The position numbers were made by a program, and so were the translations under genes. Positions 60,834-64,000 of a stretch of 64,000 bases of DNA are shown here, in pieces. Each line of letters starts with the position of its first letter. Position 1 is the first letter of the stretch. The stretch comes from Pseudomonadales bacterium. Lineage in GTDB: Bacteria; Pseudomonadota; Gammaproteobacteria; Pseudomonadales; Halieaceae. The notes beneath the pieces are model-generated. The model was not told where the DNA came from. It saw nothing but the letters and a program-made list of their open reading frames with translations, and did not search any database. The stretch spans positions 372,001-436,000 of the forward strand of contig JACKNN010000003.1 in NCBI GenBank assembly GCA_024234855.1. Direction: 5' to 3'.

Positions 60834-61853
60834 TCAGTTGTGGGCGTGCAATTCCTTGTTGAGTTCCACCGCCGAGCGGTTGGTCAGGCATTCCACCGCG
60901 CCAGTGGTGGAGTTGCGTCGAAACAGCAGGTCGGACTTGCCGGCCAGGTCCCGGGCCTTGGCTGTTTCCACCGGCATGCCGTCGGCATCGAGCATGGTCA
61001 GCTTGGTGCCCGCGGTCACGAACAGGCCGGCCTCAACGGTGCAGCGGTCCCCTAGCGGTATGCCGATGCCGGCGTTGGCGCCAATCAGGCACTCCCTGCC
61101 GACCGATATGACGATATTGCCGCCGCCGGACAGGGTGCCGATAGTGGAGCAACCGCCACCCAGATCCGAGCCCGCGCCGACAAATACCCCGGCCGAAATG
61201 CGCCCCTCGATCATGCCCGGGCCCTCGGTGCCGGCATTAAAATTGACGAAGCCCTCGTGCATGATGGTGGTGCCCTCGCCCAGGTAGGCGCCCAGGCGGA
61301 CCCGGGCGGTGTGGGCGATGCGCACGCCCGCCGGCACCACGTAGTTTGTCATCTTGGGAAACTTGTCGACACAGCTGACTTCCAGCACCTCGCCGCGCAT
61401 GCGCGCCGCCAGCTGGCGCTCGGGCAGCTCGGCGATATCGATCGCGCCCTCGCTGGTCCACGCCACATTGGGCAGTATGCCAAACAGCCCCTGCAGGTTG
61501 GTGCCGTGGGGTTTGACCAGCCGGTGCGACAGCAGGTGCAGTTTCAGGTAGCCCTCCGGCACGGAGGCGGGGGGCGCATCCGTCGTCAGCAGTACCGCGG
61601 TGACCGGTCGGCCGCAGTCGCGCAAGCGCCCTGCCAGCTCGGCCTGCTCAGTGTCGCCCGCCGCCTTCAGGGCTGCCTGCAGCGCCTGCAGTTGGGCGTT
61701 GTCCAGGCTGCTGCCCGTGGCGCAGTCGGCAACGGCCGTCACCACAGCTGGGGACGGAGCCAGCAGCGGCTGGGGATAAAACACTTCCAGCCACTGCCCC
61801 TTGCTGTTGTGGGTGCCCACGCCGAGGCCAAAAGCGAATGCGCAGTCTGTCAT
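60834..61853 (-). CDS. dapD: Tetrahydrodipicolinate N-succinyltransferase
   Basis: This 339-residue protein has a C-terminal left-handed beta-helix of hexapeptide repeats (VRIAHTARVRLGAYLGEGTT, then GGGNIVISVGRECLIGANAG). It belongs to the longer DapD form found in Pseudomonas-like gammaproteobacteria and actinobacteria (about 340 residues) rather than the 274-residue E. coli form. It transfers succinyl from succinyl-CoA to tetrahydrodipicolinate, one step before the aminotransferase and dapE. It is followed by dapE and preceded by the YffB-like gene. Confidence 0.93.
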   Translation of the reverse strand: MTDCAFAFGLGVGTHNSKGQWLEVFYPQPLLAPSPAVVTAVADCATGSSLDNAQLQALQAALKAAGDTEQAELAGRLRDCGRPVTAVLLTTDAPPASVPEGYLKLHLLSHRLVKPHGTNLQGLFGILPNVAWTSEGAIDIAELPERQLAARMRGEVLEVSCVDKFPKMTNYVVPAGVRIAHTARVRLGAYLGEGTTIMHEGFVNFNAGTEGPGMIEGRISAGVFVGAGSDLGGGCSTIGTLSGGGNIVISVGRECLIGANAGIGIPLGDRCTVEAGLFVTAGTKLTMLDADGMPVETAKARDLAGKSDLLFRRNSTTGAVECLTNRSAVELNKELHAHN

Positions 61854-61869
61854 GGTGAATCCTTGTCTG

Positions 61870-62226
61870 TCAGAGGGTGTGTTTGCTGAAAATTTTCTGG
61901 TAGCTGGCGGCGGAAAAGCCGGTGAAGCGCTCGTGGCCGGTATCCAGCAGCGGCCGCTTGATCAGGGTGGGCTGGGCCAGGATCGCCGGCAGCGCGGAGT
62001 CCTGGTTCATGCCCGTGCGGGTCGCTTCATCCAGCGCCTTCCAGCTGGTGCTGCGTTTGTTGACCAGGGTTTCCCAGCCCAGCTCAGCCAGCCAGCGGGC
62101 CACCATCTCGCGGTCGAGTCCGTCTGCGCGAAAGTCGTGAAACCGGTAATCGACACCGTGCGTATCCAGCCAGTTGCGGGCTTTTTTCACCGTGTCGCAG
62201 CTTTTTATGCCGTAAAGAGTGATCAA
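61870..62226 (-). CDS. ArsC/Spx-like protein YffB
   Basis: The family begins ITLYGIKSCDTVKKA, which places the start at the TTG at 62226 (118 residues). An ATG at 62265 adds 13 residues and is the alternative. A single cysteine in KSCDTVKKA, RFHDFRADG and NKRSTSWKALDE are typical of YffB, a thioredoxin-fold relative of arsenate reductase lacking proven arsenate activity and suggested to use glutathione. It is 16 bases upstream of dapD, a conserved neighbour pair in gammaproteobacteria. Confidence 0.88.
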   Translation of the reverse strand: MITLYGIKSCDTVKKARNWLDTHGVDYRFHDFRADGLDREMVARWLAELGWETLVNKRSTSWKALDEATRTGMNQDSALPAILAQPTLIKRPLLDTGHERFTGFSAASYQKIFSKHTL

Positions 62227-62359
62227 ACCGCCCAGCCGCCCTGTCGTGCAAAGGCCGGCTAGCATAGCAAATACCCCGCGCCAGATATAGCGGTCCCGGG
62301 CCTACCAGAGTGGGGCGGCATCGCGTGCGGGCCGTGTCCGGCACGCGGGCGCGGGGATG

Positions 62360-63754
62360 CTACATGTGAATCGGCGCGCCGGTCAGGCCCAGTGCCGCTT
62401 CCATGACGCCTTCCGCCAGGGTGGGGTGAGCGTGGATCATGCGGGTGATATCCTCCGGCAGTAGCTCCGCCGTTTTCGCCAGCAGGATCTCGTGCAGTAT
62501 CTCGGTGGCGTTCAATCCCACCACATGCCCACCCAGGATCTCGCCGGTATCGGGGTCGGCGATCAGTTTCACCAGGCCCTCGTGTTTGCCGACCGCCACG
62601 GCCTTGCCGATGCCGCGGTAGGGGAACACCGACTTGCGGATAGTGATACCCCCGGTTTTCGCGTCGTCCTCGCGCAACCCGAAGCCGGCGACCTGGGGCT
62701 CGCAGTAAATGGCCGAGGGCACTTCCGCCGGGTTGACCCGCTTCATCTGGCCACCGTGGCCGGCGATAAATTCCACCGCCAGTTCGCCTTCGCGCGAGGC
62801 CACGTGCGCCAGCAGCGGCGTGCTGGTGACATCGCCGATAGCGAATATGCCTTTGGCGGCGGTCTGGTTGTAATCTCCCACCGGGATAAAGCCGCGGGTA
62901 TCTGCCTTGAGACCAACGCTGTCCAGGCCCAGGTCCTCGGTATTGGGACGACGACCAAACACCACCAGCGCTTTTTCCGCCTCGACAGTGCTCTCCCCTG
63001 CGGGTGTGTCGAGGGTAACGCAGACGCCTTTTGCCGAACGGGTCAGGCCGGTGGCGCGGGTGCCGGTGTGCACCGTGATACCGGCTTTGTCAAAACTCGC
63101 CGCCAGTACTGCCGCGCACTCGAAGTCCTCCGTGGGCAGCAGGTGCTCCGTCATTTCCACCACGGTGACCGCCACGCCAAAAGCGTTCATGACGAAGGCG
63201 AACTCGCAGCCGATGGCGCCGCCACCCAGGATGACCAGGGATTTGGGCAGTATCTTCAGGTCGAGGATACCGGTGGAGGAGAGCACCTGCTTTTCATCAA
63301 ATTCAAAACCCTTCACCTCGAGTGGGCGCGAGCCGGTGGCGATAAGTATATTGTTGGCGCTGAGCGCTGCGCCGCCTTCGATAGCCACCTTGCCGGGGCC
63401 GGCCAGGCGGGCGCGGCCCCTGATGATTTTCACCTTGTTCTTGCGCAGCAGGCCGCTGACGCCGCCGGCCAGGGTATTGGCCGCGGCGCGGGAGTTGGCG
63501 TGCACCTTGCCGTAGTCGAGGCCCGAGCGGTCCACCTTTACGCCCAGTTTCTCCAGCGTGTGCAGCACCTGGTAGTCCTCCGCCTGCTGGATCAGGTTCT
63601 TGGAGGGGATGCAGCCCCAGTTGAGGCAGACGCCGCCAGGGGTGTCCATTTCAACAACAGCGACCGTCAGGCCGAGTTGGGCCGCGCGAATCGCCGCGAC
63701 ATAGCCACCGGGGCCGGCGCCGATAATCGCAACATCGAGGTTTGGGTCGGACAT
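62360..63754 (-). CDS. lpdA: Dihydrolipoyl dehydrogenase (E3)
   Basis: This 464-residue flavoprotein disulfide reductase has FAD-binding IIGAGPGGYVAAIRAAQLG, the redox cysteines C43 and C48 in GGVCLNWGCIPSKN, the NAD-binding VILGGGAIGCEFA, GDVTSTPLLAH and the C-terminal HAHPTLAEGVMEA with the active-site histidine. It reoxidises dihydrolipoamide of a 2-oxo acid, acetoin or glycine-cleavage complex. The upstream gene fragment may be AcoX-like, which would suggest the acetoin or a related 2-oxo acid system. Confidence 0.95.
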   Translation of the reverse strand: MSDPNLDVAIIGAGPGGYVAAIRAAQLGLTVAVVEMDTPGGVCLNWGCIPSKNLIQQAEDYQVLHTLEKLGVKVDRSGLDYGKVHANSRAAANTLAGGVSGLLRKNKVKIIRGRARLAGPGKVAIEGGAALSANNILIATGSRPLEVKGFEFDEKQVLSSTGILDLKILPKSLVILGGGAIGCEFAFVMNAFGVAVTVVEMTEHLLPTEDFECAAVLAASFDKAGITVHTGTRATGLTRSAKGVCVTLDTPAGESTVEAEKALVVFGRRPNTEDLGLDSVGLKADTRGFIPVGDYNQTAAKGIFAIGDVTSTPLLAHVASREGELAVEFIAGHGGQMKRVNPAEVPSAIYCEPQVAGFGLREDDAKTGGITIRKSVFPYRGIGKAVAVGKHEGLVKLIADPDTGEILGGHVVGLNATEILHEILLAKTAELLPEDITRMIHAHPTLAEGVMEAALGLTGAPIHM

Positions 63755-63757
63755 GGT

Positions 63758-64000
63758 TTACTCCCGAAAATTTCGTGGTTGGTGTTGTGCCACCGGGGAA
63801 AAATCATCGCGAAAGAGGCCGCGCTCCACGCCCAGGCTGAGCGCCCGCTGGACATCCACCACCCGCGGGCCCTGTGGGTCGAAGGCGACCTCCCAGTGGC
63901 GTTTTTCATCGATCGCCAGTTCCCGCTCGCCGTCAAAGGCGAACACCCCGCGCGGGCTGGCCACGCTGGCGCGCCCGTCGAAATGAGCGTGGTCGCGCAC
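63758..64000 (-). CDS. C-terminal fragment of a probable AcoX/ATP-NAD-kinase-like protein (cut by window edge)
   Basis: The 80 residues before the stop codon at 63758 continue past base 64000. The segment RGVFAFDGERELAI, then WEVAFDPQGPRVVDVQRALS resembles the C-terminus of AcoX-type ATP-NAD kinase homologues, where a phrase like 'DGEREIE..DGPRVVDVRRAL' occurs. AcoX genes stand next to the E1-E2-E3 genes of acetoin dehydrogenase. Position three bases before lpdA fits such an operon. The call is tentative because only the tail is visible. Confidence 0.45.
   Translation of the reverse strand: MRDHAHFDGRASVASPRGVFAFDGERELAIDEKRHWEVAFDPQGPRVVDVQRALSLGVERGLFRDDFSPVAQHQPRNFRE

Noticed and set aside
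59241..61055. 604-codon open frame on the plus strand
   Set aside because: Mirrors dapE and part of dapD, both with unambiguous catalytic motifs on the other strand.
1..64000. Mobile elements, CRISPR arrays, tRNA or rRNA genes
   Set aside because: No transposase, integrase, terminal repeats, regularly spaced repeats or tRNA T-loop patterns were recognised. A tRNAscan/Infernal run would settle any missed small RNA.

Overview
The window is about 64 kb of GC-rich, densely packed bacterial chromosome with no rRNA, recognisable tRNA, CRISPR array or insertion sequence. Gene content and order point to a marine gammaproteobacterium, probably of the OM60/NOR5 (Halieaceae) type. Supporting signs are dapA-bamC with a metallo-beta-lactamase gene, arsC-wrbA-DUF2069, a split B12-dependent ribonucleotide reductase (nrdJa/nrdJb), a two-domain fatty acyl-CoA reductase of the Marinobacter type, and steroid/lipid-type catabolic genes. 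The taxonomic placement is an inference from gene content, not a computed result. Most genes are ordinary housekeeping or envelope genes. Operons are tight, with many 1-4 nt start/stop overlaps.

Layout. 0-6 kb: N-terminus of a cytochrome P450 cut by the window edge, a group II PLP decarboxylase, a PagL-like lipid A deacylase, and nrdJa-nrdJb behind a pair of NrdR-box-like sites. 6-15 kb: M1-type lipoprotein peptidase, glycine-zipper lipoprotein, glutamate decarboxylase, fatty acyl-CoA reductase and an RhlE helicase. 15-22 kb (minus strand): fatty acyl-CoA synthetase, then a compact set with a PlsB-type acyltransferase, an EEP-family phosphatase/nuclease, a CDP-alcohol phosphatidyltransferase and a haem-containing sorbosone-dehydrogenase-like protein. 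22-29 kb: P-type ATPase, malic enzyme, folE with a clear terminator, a TlpA-like lipoprotein and YihY. 29-38 kb: arsC-wrbA-DUF2069-sppA, an RND efflux pair, and an MscS channel.

38-47 kb is a catabolic-looking stretch: MaoC hydratase, Nudix hydrolase, a Tat-exported ketosteroid-dehydrogenase-like flavoprotein overlapping a cytochrome c gene, a lipid-transfer-type thiolase with its DUF35 partner, an SRAP DNA-repair protein, a TonB-dependent receptor and an SDR. 47-51 kb holds an Mla/MCE lipid transport operon (permease with STAS domain, ATPase, MCE protein, PqiC-type lipoprotein). 51-64 kb holds dapA-bamC-MBL, an LpxL acyltransferase, a small LRR lipoprotein, a divergent class III cyclase-like protein followed by an HD/PDE-like protein and rsmJ, an SDR, dapD-dapE-yffB, and lpdA next to the C-terminus of a probable AcoX/ATP-NAD-kinase-like protein.

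The best candidate for an undescribed system is the cyclase-like/HD-hydrolase pair at 55624-57889. It resembles a nucleotide-signal synthase with its degrading enzyme, but the usual adenine-selecting residues of the cyclase are not visible. Second is the periplasmic flavoprotein-cytochrome c pair at 38976-40969.
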